Of a stretch of 64,000 bases of DNA, positions 29,062 to 39,004 are shown one piece after another (the stretch's first letter is position 1; every line of letters begins with the position of its first letter). The DNA lies in the NCBI GenBank assembly GCA_902769705.1, contig CACXPX010000004.1:1-64000 (forward strand). Direction: 5' to 3'. A program made the position numbers and the translations under genes. The stretch is from an uncultured Prevotellaceae bacterium (GTDB taxonomy: Bacteria > Bacteroidota > Bacteroidia > Bacteroidales > Bacteroidaceae). Under the pieces are notes generated by a model. It was not told the DNA's origin and did not search any database. It saw nothing but the letters and a program-made list of their open reading frames with translations.

Positions 29062-32000
29062 TTATTTCACTACTTTTTTCTTTCCGTCAATGATATACAC
29101 TCCTTTACGCAGATGGCTGATTCTTCCGTTTTCATCAAGCCTTATTTGCTGACCACTCAGGTTATAAACCTTCTTTTTACCTTCAATGTTCAGCAATTCT
29201 ATATTACGAATTCCAGAAGTTCCATCTTCAAAGACAGCTATCACACTCTTCGCATTTGTTCCCGAGACTGTCATATACGCCTCAAATGGATGTATCCGGC
29301 GAAGGTTCTTTACAAACACACTTCCTTCCGTGTAGCCACCTGTAGCATTTTCAAATTCATTGTCCACATTCAGTGCGTACAATGATGCTGCCTTATCCTT
29401 ATTCATGAAATTAGGAATGAAAGTCTTCTCACCACTCGATGCTGACTTCAAGTCATCAGTAGTCATCACCTTCGCATTCGATGCTGAGAACACCACATTA
29501 CCAGTAATGCAATACTCTTCAACGTACCGCTCATTGTTTGGCATACTAATAATATAAGGTGTATTTGCCTTGATGCTACCCGTCATCACCCATCCGCTAT
29601 TATCCAATTCATACAACCAGAACGGGCGTCCATCACCACCTGTTTGCCAAGTGGCAAACGGCAAGAGCTTTCCTTTTGAGTCAGAAACCTGCTGCACGTC
29701 AAATGGCAAAGCAATCGTCTCCCATCCTCGGCTCTCGCCGAAGCCGGTCATCATTTCAAAACGATGGGCATAGTTGATACTCGATGCCGTGAACTCCTGT
29801 GGGCAATAGAAATTGTTCCCACTCTCAGCATCCGTTAAGATAATCTCTTCTGCCGCACCATTAACGATAACATTCTGGATTCCCGACGGCGCGTATTGCT
29901 TATCCACCACATACATCAACAAGTTTGGGTTCTCCACCCTCGCCGTGAATGCAACAGATGGATTCCACACCACAGCTGCCAAGTCCTTACTACCGCTCAG
30001 AGCATCGTCATCTATGCCAACAACGCGCCAAGTAAAGCCATTCGATGCGAATTCCGTCGGCACAGTCAAACACAAGCCATAGTCCCCACTCGACACCTTC
30101 ACCGTCTTGTCTTCGTATGAGACAACCACGTAATTCACACCATCATTTGTCAATGCCTTAATATCCTCCACAAACACCACCTCCACCGTCGTGTTCGCCG
30201 TGATATTACTAATGGTGTATTGATTGTTAGCCACCTGCGTCGTTACATCCACATCATTCACTTTCACACTTGCAATCCTATAGCCATCACCTGGTGTAAT
30301 AGTTATTGTAGCAGAAGTACCCTCGTTCACCATAAATGAACTTGTTTGTTCTTTGACTGTCACGCCATCATAAGAAACATCTCCATTTCCAGTTGCAGCA
30401 ATCGAAAGCGAATAAGTCACTATTGGAATCTCTTCAAATGTTACAACCACCGTTGTGTTCGCTGTAATGTTATTGATGGTATATTGGTTATTCGAGACTT
30501 GTGAAGTCACATCCACATCGTTCACTTTCACACTAGCTATCCTATAGCCATCACCAGGCACGAATGTCATTGTCACAGCACTTCCTTCATTCACAGTAAA
30601 AGTCTGCGTTCCATTCGTGACATTCTTGTCGTCGTACGAGACTGAGCCTCCACCTAAAACTGATATATTCAAAGTATAAGTCTGAGGAGGTATGGCTTCG
30701 AACGTCACCACCACAGCCGTATTATCCGAGATTTTGCTGATAGTATATTGGTTGTTCGACACTTGTAAGGTTACATCCACGTCATTTACCTTCACGCTTG
30801 CAATCCTATAACCAGCACCAGGGGTTAACACCAAAGTTGCAGAACTCCCTTCTGTCACAGGATACGTACTTGTCCCACTGTTGACACTCTCTCCATTGAA
30901 TGAGACAGATCCTTCACCCGATGCCGTAATAGTCAATGAACATATCTGAAGCGGTTTCTCTTCAAAAGTCACCACTATCCATATGTCTTCCTTGATGTTA
31001 CTAACAACATATTGATTATCCACCACCTCGGATGTCACATCCACATCGTTAACTTTCACACTTGCAATTCTGTAACCTTCGTCAGGTGCAAATGAAATCG
31101 TAGCAGAGACTCCTTCGTTCACAGAATATGACCGATTTAGATTCCTCACTTCATTCCCTTGATAAGTGACAACTCCATATCCTGATGCTGAAACCGTAAG
31201 CGTATGAGTGATTGCGCTAAATGTCACTTCTACTGTTGTATTCTGCGATATGTTACTGATAGTGTATTTGTTATTTGAAACCTGAGAAGTCACATCCGTA
31301 TTATTGACCTTTACACTCGCAAGTCTATAGCCTGCGTTTGGAGTAATTGTCAGTGTGGCCGAACTACCTTCATTCACATAATATGTCTTTGTCCCCTCCG
31401 AGACAGATTCACTATTATACGAAACTGTACCACCAACAGATGCCGAAATGTTTAGTGAATAAGTTAAAGGAGGAATTTCTTCAAACGTAACAATTACATC
31501 TGCATTCTGCGTAATGTTACTGATGGTATATTGATTATTCAACACTTGCGAAGTCACATCCGTATCATTCACTTTCACGCTCACAAGTCTGTAGCCATAA
31601 TTAGGAGTGATGGTCATTGTAGCAGAACTACCCTCATATACACTAAAGCTCCTGCTTCCATTTGTGACATATATACTATTATACAAGACTGTACCACCGG
31701 CTGATGTCGTTATACTCAGCGAGTATGTAGGAATTGCTTCAAACGTCACAACCACTGACGTGTTCTGCGATATATTACTGATGGTATATTGATTATTCGA
31801 CACCTGCGAAGTCACATCCGTATCATTGACTTTCACACTCGCTAACCTGTAACCAATATTTGGAGTAAACGCCAATGTGACAGAACTACCACTATTAACG
31901 CTAAAGTTCTGTGTACCATCCGAAACTTTAACACTATTATACGAGATGGTACCACCAGCAGATGATGTTATACTCAAAGAGTATGATATCATTTGGAACG

Positions 32001-35000
32001 CCACTTCAACAGTCGTATTCTTCGAAATATTACTAATAGTAAATTGATTATTCGACACTTGCGAAGTTACATCCGTATTATTCACTTTCACACTCGCAAG
32101 TCTATAACCAGAGTTGGGAGTGAATGTCAACGTCACTGAGCTACCCTCATTGACACTAAAATTCTGTGTTCCATTCGCAATAGATGTACCATTATACGAA
32201 ATAGAGCCACTACCAGAGGCAGATATATTAAGTGAGTAAGTGATGGCCTCGAACGTCACTACCACTGTGGTGTTCTGGGATATTTTACTAATGGTATATT
32301 TGTTATTCGACACCTGAGATGTAACATCGGTGTTATTAACCTTCACACTCTTAAGCCTATTTCCTGTATTGCACGTAAATGTCAATGTCACAGCACTTCC
32401 TTCATTCACAGTAAAAGTCTGCGTTCCGTTCGTGATATTTGTACCATCATACGTGACTGAACCACCGCCAGAGGCAGATACACTTAGTGAGTAATTTATG
32501 GCCTCAAACGTCGCTACCACTATTGTGTTCTGGGATATATTGCTAATGGTATATCGGTTATTTGATACTTTCGAGGTCACATCCGTATTATTGACCTTAA
32601 CGCTCGCAATCTTATAACCCAGGTTCGGAGTAAATGTCAAAGTCGCTGTGCTTCCCTTTTGAATGAAATAAGAATTCGTTTTGTTACTAAAACTCACGTC
32701 ATTATAGGTAACAAATCCATTTCCTGATGCTGTAATGCTGAGAATGTATGAGGAATTTACTTCAACAATTTCTTTGAAATATGTACTCCAGCTGGAAAGC
32801 GCTTGATAAGCACTCACTGTTCCATTAGGCACATGCAATACAGCATTAGAAGGGATTCCTCCAAAAGCATAATTTGATATTGAAGAAGGAGAAGCAATCT
32901 CAGAAACGACCAATACCAAACTACTGCAATTATTAAAAGCATAATTGCCTATGCTGATCACACTGCTCGGTATGGTAATAGTAGTGAGACTGCTACATGC
33001 CGCAAATGCATAATTGCCGATGCTTGTCAAAGTATTAGGGAGGGTCACTGAAGAAAGACTCGTGCAATATTGGAAAGTATATAACCCCGTATTCTTCACA
33101 CTGCTCGGGATGGTAATTGAAGTCAGACCTGTACAACCAGAGAAGGCACCTTCTATGTTTGTCACACTGCTTGGTATGGTGATTGTAGTCAGGCTACTGC
33201 ACCCAGCGAAAGCTCCCTCAATGTTTGTCACAGTGTTCGGGATGACCGTGTTTTTACAACCTATAATGAGCGCATTGGTCGCTGTTTCAATGACGCCGTT
33301 ACAATTATTGCGAGAGTCATATTCAGGGTTCCCACTCTCCACTTTGATAGAGGACAGCCCACTACAGCCATAGAAAGCATTTCCGGCAATGCTCGTCACA
33401 CTTTTGGGGATGGTGATTGAGGTCAGGCTACTACAATTGTAGAAAGCACTCATTCCTATAACCTCCACACTATTAGGAATAGATATAGATGCAAGATTGC
33501 TACAACCAAAGAAAACGCTTTCATCAATGATAGTAATGCCGTTCGGAATATTCACAGAAGTCAAACTACTACACTTCAAAAACGCCTGAACTCCAATATT
33601 ATTCACGCTATTCGGAATGGTTACCGATATCAAGCCACTAGAATTATAAAAAGCATTTTTTCCAATAGATGTGACAGTAAAATTGGTACCATCATAAGAA
33701 ATTGTATTAGGAATCGTGACATTTCCAGAGTAACTATTCCCCGATGGACTTTGCATCACTTCAACAGCAATGCCTCCTATGGAAAAATCCTCGCCTAGAA
33801 CTTCATAATAAATTCCATTAACCACAAAAAAGCCCTCAATCTCCCACATATGTTCTACAATATCCTTGAAATAAGCTCTCCAAGCTTGATAGGCGTTCTT
33901 AGTCCCTTTAGGAACTAGCAATACTGCATTAGAAGGAATTCCACTGAAAGCGCCATTTGATATTGAAAAAGGAGTAGTAATCTCAGAAACAATCAACTCC
34001 AAACTACTGCAATTATTAAAAGCATATTGACCGATTGATTTCACACTGCTGGGAATGGTAACAGAGGTGAGACTGGAACAGCCATAAAACGCATTAGCAC
34101 CGATGCTGGTCACAGAGTTGGGGATAGTCACGGAGGTGAGACTGGAACAGCCATATAACGCATTAGCACCGATGCTGGCCACAGAGTTGGGGATAGTCAC
34201 GGAGGTGAGGCCTGTACAACCATCGAACGCAAAGCTGCCAATGCTGGTCACGGAATTGGGGATAACCAAATCTTTCACTTCCTCGCCATTCAAATATAAA
34301 TGGTGAGCATAGCTTAGCGGATTAGAGCCACTATTATTAAATGTAAACCTACACCATGCTGCCAAGTCAGATATATGTACGGAGGTCAGGCTGGAGCATC
34401 CATAGAACGCATTGTTGCCAATACTTGTCACAGATTCGGGGATGGTGACGGAGGTTAGGCCTGTGCAACCATCGAACGCAAAGTTGCCAATGCTGGTCAC
34501 AGAGTTGGGGATAGTCACGGAGGTGAGGCCTATACAACCATCCAACACATAGTTGCCAATACTTGTCACAGAGTTGGGAACGACCAAATCTTTCACTTCC
34601 TCCCCGTTCAAAAATAAATGGTGAGCATAGTAAAGTGGGTTTGACATATTACCCATGAATGAGATCTTGAACCATAATGCCAAATCAGTAATATAGACAG
34701 AGGTAAGGTTGGAGCAATTTTCGAACGCATTAGAACCGATGAAGGTTATGGTTTGGGGGATGGTGATGGAGGTAAGACCACTGCAATTTGCAAAAGCAGA
34801 ATTACAAATAGTGGTAACAGAATATTGGACTCCATTATAAAGAACAGTATTAGGAATTTCAATAATACCAGTGTAGTTACTTTGAATCACTCCAACTGTA
34901 TTAGAAGATTCCACGTAATAAGATATTCCATTTGATTCAAAAGCGTATGATTGGATGGATACAAATAAAAAGACTTGTATCAATCGCCAGACTTTGTTAA

Positions 35001-35010
35001 ATTTACTCAT
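29062..35010 (-). CDS. Giant surface protein: BspA leucine-rich repeats, ten InlB B-like repeats, C-terminal sorting domain
   Basis: About 1980 residues. After a signal peptide (MSKFNKVWRLIQVFLFVSIQSYAFE), residues about 30-740 are LRR_5/BspA repeats (C.SLTSVTIPNSVTSIG.NAF.GC type). Ten repeats of about 80 residues follow (about 750-1620), each with Y.L.I.ASG.G.V.Y.......F.V.EGS..T.T.TP..GYR.ASVKVN..DVTSQV.NNQYTISNI..NT.V.VTFE, close to the divergent InlB B-repeat. Next comes a WETIALPFDV module, also in the protein at 3-1097. The C-terminus (VYNLSGQQIRLDENGRIS...GVYIIDGKKVVK-like) is a T9SS type-A-like sorting domain, suggesting export by the type IX system and surface attachment. Earlier ATGs at 35028 and 35070 are possible. 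Confidence 0.88.
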   Translation of the reverse strand: MSKFNKVWRLIQVFLFVSIQSYAFESNGISYYVESSNTVGVIQSNYTGIIEIPNTVLYNGVQYSVTTICNSAFANCSGLTSITIPQTITFIGSNAFENCSNLTSVYITDLALWFKISFMGNMSNPLYYAHHLFLNGEEVKDLVVPNSVTSIGNYVLDGCIGLTSVTIPNSVTSIGNFAFDGCTGLTSVTIPESVTSIGNNAFYGCSSLTSVHISDLAAWCRFTFNNSGSNPLSYAHHLYLNGEEVKDLVIPNSVTSIGSFAFDGCTGLTSVTIPNSVASIGANALYGCSSLTSVTIPNSVTSIGANAFYGCSSLTSVTIPSSVKSIGQYAFNNCSSLELIVSEITTPFSISNGAFSGIPSNAVLLVPKGTKNAYQAWRAYFKDIVEHMWEIEGFFVVNGIYYEVLGEDFSIGGIAVEVMQSPSGNSYSGNVTIPNTISYDGTNFTVTSIGKNAFYNSSGLISVTIPNSVNNIGVQAFLKCSSLTSVNIPNGITIIDESVFFGCSNLASISIPNSVEVIGMSAFYNCSSLTSITIPKSVTSIAGNAFYGCSGLSSIKVESGNPEYDSRNNCNGVIETATNALIIGCKNTVIPNTVTNIEGAFAGCSSLTTITIPSSVTNIEGAFSGCTGLTSITIPSSVKNTGLYTFQYCTSLSSVTLPNTLTSIGNYAFAACSSLTTITIPSSVISIGNYAFNNCSSLVLVVSEIASPSSISNYAFGGIPSNAVLHVPNGTVSAYQALSSWSTYFKEIVEVNSSYILSITASGNGFVTYNDVSFSNKTNSYFIQKGSTATLTFTPNLGYKIASVKVNNTDVTSKVSNNRYTISNISQNTIVVATFEAINYSLSVSASGGGSVTYDGTNITNGTQTFTVNEGSAVTLTFTCNTGNRLKSVKVNNTDVTSQVSNNKYTISKISQNTTVVVTFEAITYSLNISASGSGSISYNGTSIANGTQNFSVNEGSSVTLTFTPNSGYRLASVKVNNTDVTSQVSNNQFTISNISKNTTVEVAFQMISYSLSITSSAGGTISYNSVKVSDGTQNFSVNSGSSVTLAFTPNIGYRLASVKVNDTDVTSQVSNNQYTISNISQNTSVVVTFEAIPTYSLSITTSAGGTVLYNSIYVTNGSRSFSVYEGSSATMTITPNYGYRLVSVKVNDTDVTSQVLNNQYTISNITQNADVIVTFEEIPPLTYSLNISASVGGTVSYNSESVSEGTKTYYVNEGSSATLTITPNAGYRLASVKVNNTDVTSQVSNNKYTISNISQNTTVEVTFSAITHTLTVSASGYGVVTYQGNEVRNLNRSYSVNEGVSATISFAPDEGYRIASVKVNDVDVTSEVVDNQYVVSNIKEDIWIVVTFEEKPLQICSLTITASGEGSVSFNGESVNSGTSTYPVTEGSSATLVLTPGAGYRIASVKVNDVDVTLQVSNNQYTISKISDNTAVVVTFEAIPPQTYTLNISVLGGGSVSYDDKNVTNGTQTFTVNEGSAVTMTFVPGDGYRIASVKVNDVDVTSQVSNNQYTINNITANTTVVVTFEEIPIVTYSLSIAATGNGDVSYDGVTVKEQTSSFMVNEGTSATITITPGDGYRIASVKVNDVDVTTQVANNQYTISNITANTTVEVVFVEDIKALTNDGVNYVVVSYEDKTVKVSSGDYGLCLTVPTEFASNGFTWRVVGIDDDALSGSKDLAAVVWNPSVAFTARVENPNLLMYVVDKQYAPSGIQNVIVNGAAEEIILTDAESGNNFYCPQEFTASSINYAHRFEMMTGFGESRGWETIALPFDVQQVSDSKGKLLPFATWQTGGDGRPFWLYELDNSGWVMTGSIKANTPYIISMPNNERYVEEYCITGNVVFSASNAKVMTTDDLKSASSGEKTFIPNFMNKDKAASLYALNVDNEFENATGGYTEGSVFVKNLRRIHPFEAYMTVSGTNAKSVIAVFEDGTSGIRNIELLNIEGKKKVYNLSGQQIRLDENGRISHLRKGVYIIDGKKKVVK

Positions 35011-35090
35011 GGTTCTTATAGTTTTCATCGTTTTCAATAGACCTCCTCGTCTTTTCATGCATTTCCTCATGACGCATACACATTTATGGT

Positions 35091-36083
35091 TTACAAATCA
35101 AAGTCTCCTAATGAGAACACGTCATTGGGATTGAGTTTTTGTCCACTTACCTTGTCGATATATTCAGGTTGCCATGTACGCACATGTATTTGCGGCTCAT
35201 CAAGGTTACGAATATCCCATACCATGAAAACATAGCCTTCGTCACTGTAACGAGCGGAATTCCATCGCTGATGAACAGTCACACCGTAAATGTCATGAAT
35301 AGTAGGATGCTTCACAATGACCACATCATCAAAGTCCACTTTAATATAACTATTAGCCTTGAATGCACGACTGAGGTTCTCAAGATATTGCCTCTTTGAT
35401 TGTGTGGTATAAATGACCTTCTTTCCTGCTGGCATGACTTCAGATTTGCGTACCTTGATAACGTTACCCGTGATGATAAGTGCATCATCGGAGAACACTT
35501 GCTGCAGGAAATTGAGATCTTTTTGGTTGTAGGATGTGCGGAAATGCTCCACATAGTCGAGTATCATCATCCGGTCTTTGATATCTGTCACTTCGCGACG
35601 TCTTTCCATTAGTGTGTCCTTTATCAAACTGGAATAGATTTCAGGATGGATGGTGTAATAGAAACTGACGATGACACCTTCTTTATCAAAATTAATAACA
35701 GCCTCTTGATAGCCTTGTGCCCCATCCTTAGTAACAGCATTGATAATAAGTGGAATTCCACGCACTTGATAACCTGTATAAGAAGTGAGGCAACGTTCCT
35801 CTATCTCCTCCTCCACGCAACGCATATGCTCATTGCTCCACAACTTGTTCAATTCATCTTGAGTCTCTTTGGATACATAGGTTTCGGGCAGGGAAAGCTG
35901 CGAAAGGTTTTGCTCCTGCGAACGGTTGATTTCGGTCATTAACACCGAGACAGCCCTTTCCATCTTGGCTTTCAACTGTGGGTTGTCGATTCCATCGGTG
36001 AATACCAATCGCACAGGATTGTAGGCCATCGTTGGAACGAGAAAACAAGACAAAAGATATAAGATAAAGACTGATTTCTTCAT
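35091..36083 (-). CDS. Secreted protein, possible NTF2/SnoaL-like domain, unknown function
   Basis: 330 residues with a signal peptide (MKKSVFILYLLSCFLVPTMA). The C-terminal half (about 165-310) contains MMILDYVEHFRTSYNQKDLNFLQQVFSDDALIITGNVI and ends with HIRTWQP-like strands (QIHVRTWQPEYIDK), a pattern of NTF2-like cone folds. The N-terminal part has a helical region with MERAVSVLMTEINRSQ. I do not recognise a named family. It sits 12 nt after the neighbour upstream and opens the secreted half of the gene train. No catalytic residues can be pointed out. Confidence 0.75.
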   Translation of the reverse strand: MKKSVFILYLLSCFLVPTMAYNPVRLVFTDGIDNPQLKAKMERAVSVLMTEINRSQEQNLSQLSLPETYVSKETQDELNKLWSNEHMRCVEEEIEERCLTSYTGYQVRGIPLIINAVTKDGAQGYQEAVINFDKEGVIVSFYYTIHPEIYSSLIKDTLMERRREVTDIKDRMMILDYVEHFRTSYNQKDLNFLQQVFSDDALIITGNVIKVRKSEVMPAGKKVIYTTQSKRQYLENLSRAFKANSYIKVDFDDVVIVKHPTIHDIYGVTVHQRWNSARYSDEGYVFMVWDIRNLDEPQIHVRTWQPEYIDKVSGQKLNPNDVFSLGDFDL

Positions 36084-36095
36084 ATCGTTGATTCA

Positions 36096-37187
36096 TTATT
36101 TGTTTTTATTGTTCGACTTTCTGAAAGCGGCAAACATGTTGGCCACATTGTGCATGGGAACGTATGGATAGAGTTGCGCTTCCAAGTCGCCTTTCTGATG
36201 ATGTATGGTTTCTGTCGGAATTCGTACTGTCAGCACGTGGTTGTAGTTCTCTTTCTTGTTCACTGCCAACACAACGACATCCAGCAGCTGGCCCTCCATT
36301 TCTTTTTCTTCCTCCATTCCTTCCACACCAAAGTATAGTTCGCAACCAGTTTCCTGACAAAAGGCTATCCATTGCTTTAAAAGAACGGAGAAAGTGGTTT
36401 TCTTGAATCCATATGAGATCTGGTTGATGCGAAGAGTGTATTCACCAATGGTTTCTTGGCTGAGCATCATGTTAGCCGCCGACTCCAAAGGATGATTAAC
36501 GCTCGAGAGCAACACCCCTTTTCCTCCAAGCGTCTGGCTCCCAACTGCCTCTTTATAATACAGCCGATTGGAGAATTCTGTCAGATAATGGTCGTCTACG
36601 ACATTGCCCTTGCGATGGTCCACCCCACTCACTTCTGTTGCCTGTATATCATGGGCCAAAAGATCTTCTGCTTCAATCTTGTTCTCTCCGCTCATCAACT
36701 GGTATTCTACGGGAAATGATACTGAAAGCAGCTCCACACCTTGACGACTCCATGTAGCGGTATAACGATGACGGTTGTAGTTGTATTGGAACTCATCCGT
36801 AGGCAGCAATCGTGCGATGGACTGTATAGAACCTTTCTCGAACTTGAACTCATCATCACGAATCATGTTTGATGCGGTCTTCTGTTGGGGCGGGTATTTC
36901 AATTGCAGGAAGTAACGCTCTAGGAAATTGAAGATGGGCGAATCATCTATCTTGCGTATATCTTCAGAAAACAGTTGCAGCCCTACATGGTTGACAATAC
37001 TGTCTTTCACAAAAACAACAAGGTTGGCCCCTGCTGTCGAGGGATAGTTGCAGCCCTCATGCAACGATGCAGCATCAATGCCAACCACCTCCACCAAACG
37101 CTTCAATTCGTTTGTGCGGAAAGCTGGCTGTGCATTGGTCGCCATCGCCAACAGCCAACAGCTAACAGCTATCACCCAACTCTTCAT
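36096..37187 (-). CDS. Secreted protein of unknown function
   Basis: 363 residues beginning MKSWVIAVSCWLLAMATNAQ, a clear signal peptide. The body is mixed alpha/beta with no motif I recognise. It has an Asn/Lys-rich end (KSNNKNK) and a region VVVLAVNKKENYNHVLTVRIPTE that looks like a conserved beta-sheet core. The start overlaps the stop of the pseudokinase gene by 4 nt (ATGA), so translation is coupled. Together with the NTF2-like protein that follows, it may form the periplasmic part of the system. Function unknown. Confidence 0.75.
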   Translation of the reverse strand: MKSWVIAVSCWLLAMATNAQPAFRTNELKRLVEVVGIDAASLHEGCNYPSTAGANLVVFVKDSIVNHVGLQLFSEDIRKIDDSPIFNFLERYFLQLKYPPQQKTASNMIRDDEFKFEKGSIQSIARLLPTDEFQYNYNRHRYTATWSRQGVELLSVSFPVEYQLMSGENKIEAEDLLAHDIQATEVSGVDHRKGNVVDDHYLTEFSNRLYYKEAVGSQTLGGKGVLLSSVNHPLESAANMMLSQETIGEYTLRINQISYGFKKTTFSVLLKQWIAFCQETGCELYFGVEGMEEEKEMEGQLLDVVVLAVNKKENYNHVLTVRIPTETIHHQKGDLEAQLYPYVPMHNVANMFAAFRKSNNKNK

Positions 37188-38047
37188 AGGACGATCTCCT
37201 TTCCTTTCTTCACTATCTCAACCTCCTTACCATCGGCATTGTACCATGAACCGTTGAAAGGCTTTCCATCAGAGAAATCACCAACAAAATAGAAGCCACC
37301 TTCCTTCAGCGTCACCTTTCCATGTTGGATGGTGTCACCAGCAAAGGTTCCCACAAACACATTACCATCGGCATAAATGAAGCGAGCATTCTTGTCTGCC
37401 CGTTTCCCATTCAAGAAACGCCCTTCGTAGAATCGGCCATCCTTATATTTTGCCGTACCAATGCCATTCGGTTTCCCGTCTGTCCATTGACCTTCATAAT
37501 AGAAATCATTATACTCACGAGCCAACGTCTCTGTTTTTTTAGTCGGCTGGGATGTTTTCTTTTTGAAATACAAGAAACCACATGTCAAGCAAAAGGCCAC
37601 AAACAATACGGCTGCGAAAACAGGAAGAGACTTCGTTGAGCCAGAAGTAACTTGTCCTGAGGATGATGTGGACGTCTCAGTATTATCATCGGATGAAGAT
37701 TGAGAATTGCCATTTGTTTTGCCAATCCCATCATGCATCGTAGTATGGGATGTTTTTTTGCCTGTCAACAGATAATGATGAACAGCCTTCAGGTCACGGA
37801 AATCTGTTTCAGCCCCTTGCTCACTATAGGACTGGCTGACCGTTGATTCCTTTAATGTCACCTTGCCATTGACATCAAGAAGAATCATGTCGGGACGTAC
37901 ATCGAGATGGCAGATGTGACGTTCGTTGTGCAACCGTTCCAATGCACTGGCTATCTCGTTGATATAACCAGTTGCAAGCATTGCCGTTAGCGGGCCATTC
38001 TGCCAAACATAGTCTTGAAGTGACTTTCGCTGTTCCATTATAGACAT
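37184..38047 (-). CDS. Truncated pseudokinase domain, transmembrane helix and MORN repeats
   Basis: 287 residues. Residues about 5-100 match only the C-lobe start of a Ser/Thr kinase: QDYVWQNGPL..., ALERLHNERHICHLDVRPDMILLDVNGKVTLKES. The HRD motif is HLD, the metal-binding Asn is Met, DFG is replaced by KES, and the whole N-lobe (glycine loop, VAIK Lys) is absent, so it cannot be an active kinase. A Ser/Thr-rich linker precedes one transmembrane helix (LPVFAAVLFVAFCLTCGFLYF). The periplasmic part has MORN-like repeats (YEGQWTDGKPNGIGTAKYKDG, then YEGRFLNGK and FVGDFSDGK). It directly abuts the Sel1 gene (TAA then ATG). It probably binds partners rather than phosphorylating them. Confidence 0.82.
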   Translation of the reverse strand: MSIMEQRKSLQDYVWQNGPLTAMLATGYINEIASALERLHNERHICHLDVRPDMILLDVNGKVTLKESTVSQSYSEQGAETDFRDLKAVHHYLLTGKKTSHTTMHDGIGKTNGNSQSSSDDNTETSTSSSGQVTSGSTKSLPVFAAVLFVAFCLTCGFLYFKKKTSQPTKKTETLAREYNDFYYEGQWTDGKPNGIGTAKYKDGRFYEGRFLNGKRADKNARFIYADGNVFVGTFAGDTIQHGKVTLKEGGFYFVGDFSDGKPFNGSWYNADGKEVEIVKKGKEIVL

Positions 38048-38497
38048 TTAAAATTGATGGTTCTTCAAAAACGCCTGAGCCTCACGACTGCCTCGACGGG
38101 CTGCTTCCTTCAGTTGGTTCACGCCTTTAGCCACACTCACAGAGTCGCCCTTGAGCACCCAACGTTTTCCCAGTATATATTGAGCATTGGCATCACCTTT
38201 ATAAGCCTTCAGTTCTAATTCATAGTCTTTCAGTTTGCTCATATCTTTGGAGGAAGTGGTAGAAGCTGGAGGAACGGGAGAAGTATTAGCCATATCCCGA
38301 TTAAGGGGAACAGACTTTATCTCTTTTTGGTTCCCTTTAGCCACCTTGCTGCTTGACTCTTGTTGCTTGTTACTTTTTACAACCTTAACATCTTTTGATT
38401 GCTGCGCAACCTTTGGTGGTGCAAAGTTAGCTTGTGCACTAGCAACAGAAACCATCAGCCAAAAGCCCAGGATCATCAATATTTGCCTCATACTCAT
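38048..38497 (-). CDS. Small secreted Sel1-repeat protein
   Basis: 149 residues with a signal peptide (MSMRQILMILGFWLMVSVASAQ). A Lys/Ser/Pro-rich low-complexity stretch (about 28-85) leads to one or two Sel1-like helical repeats (YELELKAYKGDANAQYILGKRWV and GVNQLKEAARRGSREAQAFL). Sel1 repeats are protein-protein scaffolds in the periplasm. It overlaps the upstream FHA gene by 4 nt and abuts the pseudokinase gene, so all three are translationally coupled. Confidence 0.8.
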   Translation of the reverse strand: MSMRQILMILGFWLMVSVASAQANFAPPKVAQQSKDVKVVKSNKQQESSSKVAKGNQKEIKSVPLNRDMANTSPVPPASTTSSKDMSKLKDYELELKAYKGDANAQYILGKRWVLKGDSVSVAKGVNQLKEAARRGSREAQAFLKNHQF

Positions 38498-38967
38498 TTG
38501 TAAATTATTATGGTTTCACCTAATTGAATCTCATCGCCAAGTTGCAACAGCACCTCGTCGCCTTCTGCCAAAGGGAGCCCGGCCACCGACACACAACAAT
38601 CATCCGCAGAGGAATATAAAAATGGCAACCCGGTAAGAACACATTTACCATCTCCATTCTTCAGGCGAATGACATTGACGCAAGCATGTTCGGTTTGCAA
38701 CAACGGGTCGCCTGTGGCAATCTGGATGTCAGCTTTAGATGAAGGATGCTTTCGGCCAATCACGTTCGTTCCTTCCTTCAGTTCGTAACGGGCATCGCCA
38801 AAGAACAAACTCCCTATATGGAAGTCCACTTTCGTCTCCTCATGAAACGCGATGTCAAGTGTCGTCTTACAACTGGGACATGCAATTCGTTTCACGGCTT
38901 CGTTCTTCGAGTTTTTCACATCGAGAATGACACCACATGCGGGACACTTGATTCTGAGTTCTTCCAT
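38494..38967 (-). CDS. Zinc-ribbon plus FHA domain protein
   Basis: 157 residues, no signal peptide, cytoplasmic. An N-terminal zinc ribbon (CPACG at about 9-13, CPSCK at about 32-36) is followed by an FHA-type fold (about 60-157): GTNVIGRKHPSSKADIQI, then LLQTEHACVNV, then a region where the canonical N-G is not evident. FHA domains read phosphothreonine. The Arg and His of the GR...S..H signature are kept, but the Ser is replaced by Thr and the Asn is missing, so binding may be altered. 37 nt after the upstream gene; second FHA gene of the locus. Confidence 0.8.
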   Translation of the reverse strand: MEELRIKCPACGVILDVKNSKNEAVKRIACPSCKTTLDIAFHEETKVDFHIGSLFFGDARYELKEGTNVIGRKHPSSKADIQIATGDPLLQTEHACVNVIRLKNGDGKCVLTGLPFLYSSADDCCVSVAGLPLAEGDEVLLQLGDEIQLGETIIIYK

Positions 38968-39004
38968 TTGAATTGATTTATGAGTTTGAAGAAAAAGGTG
39001 GCGC

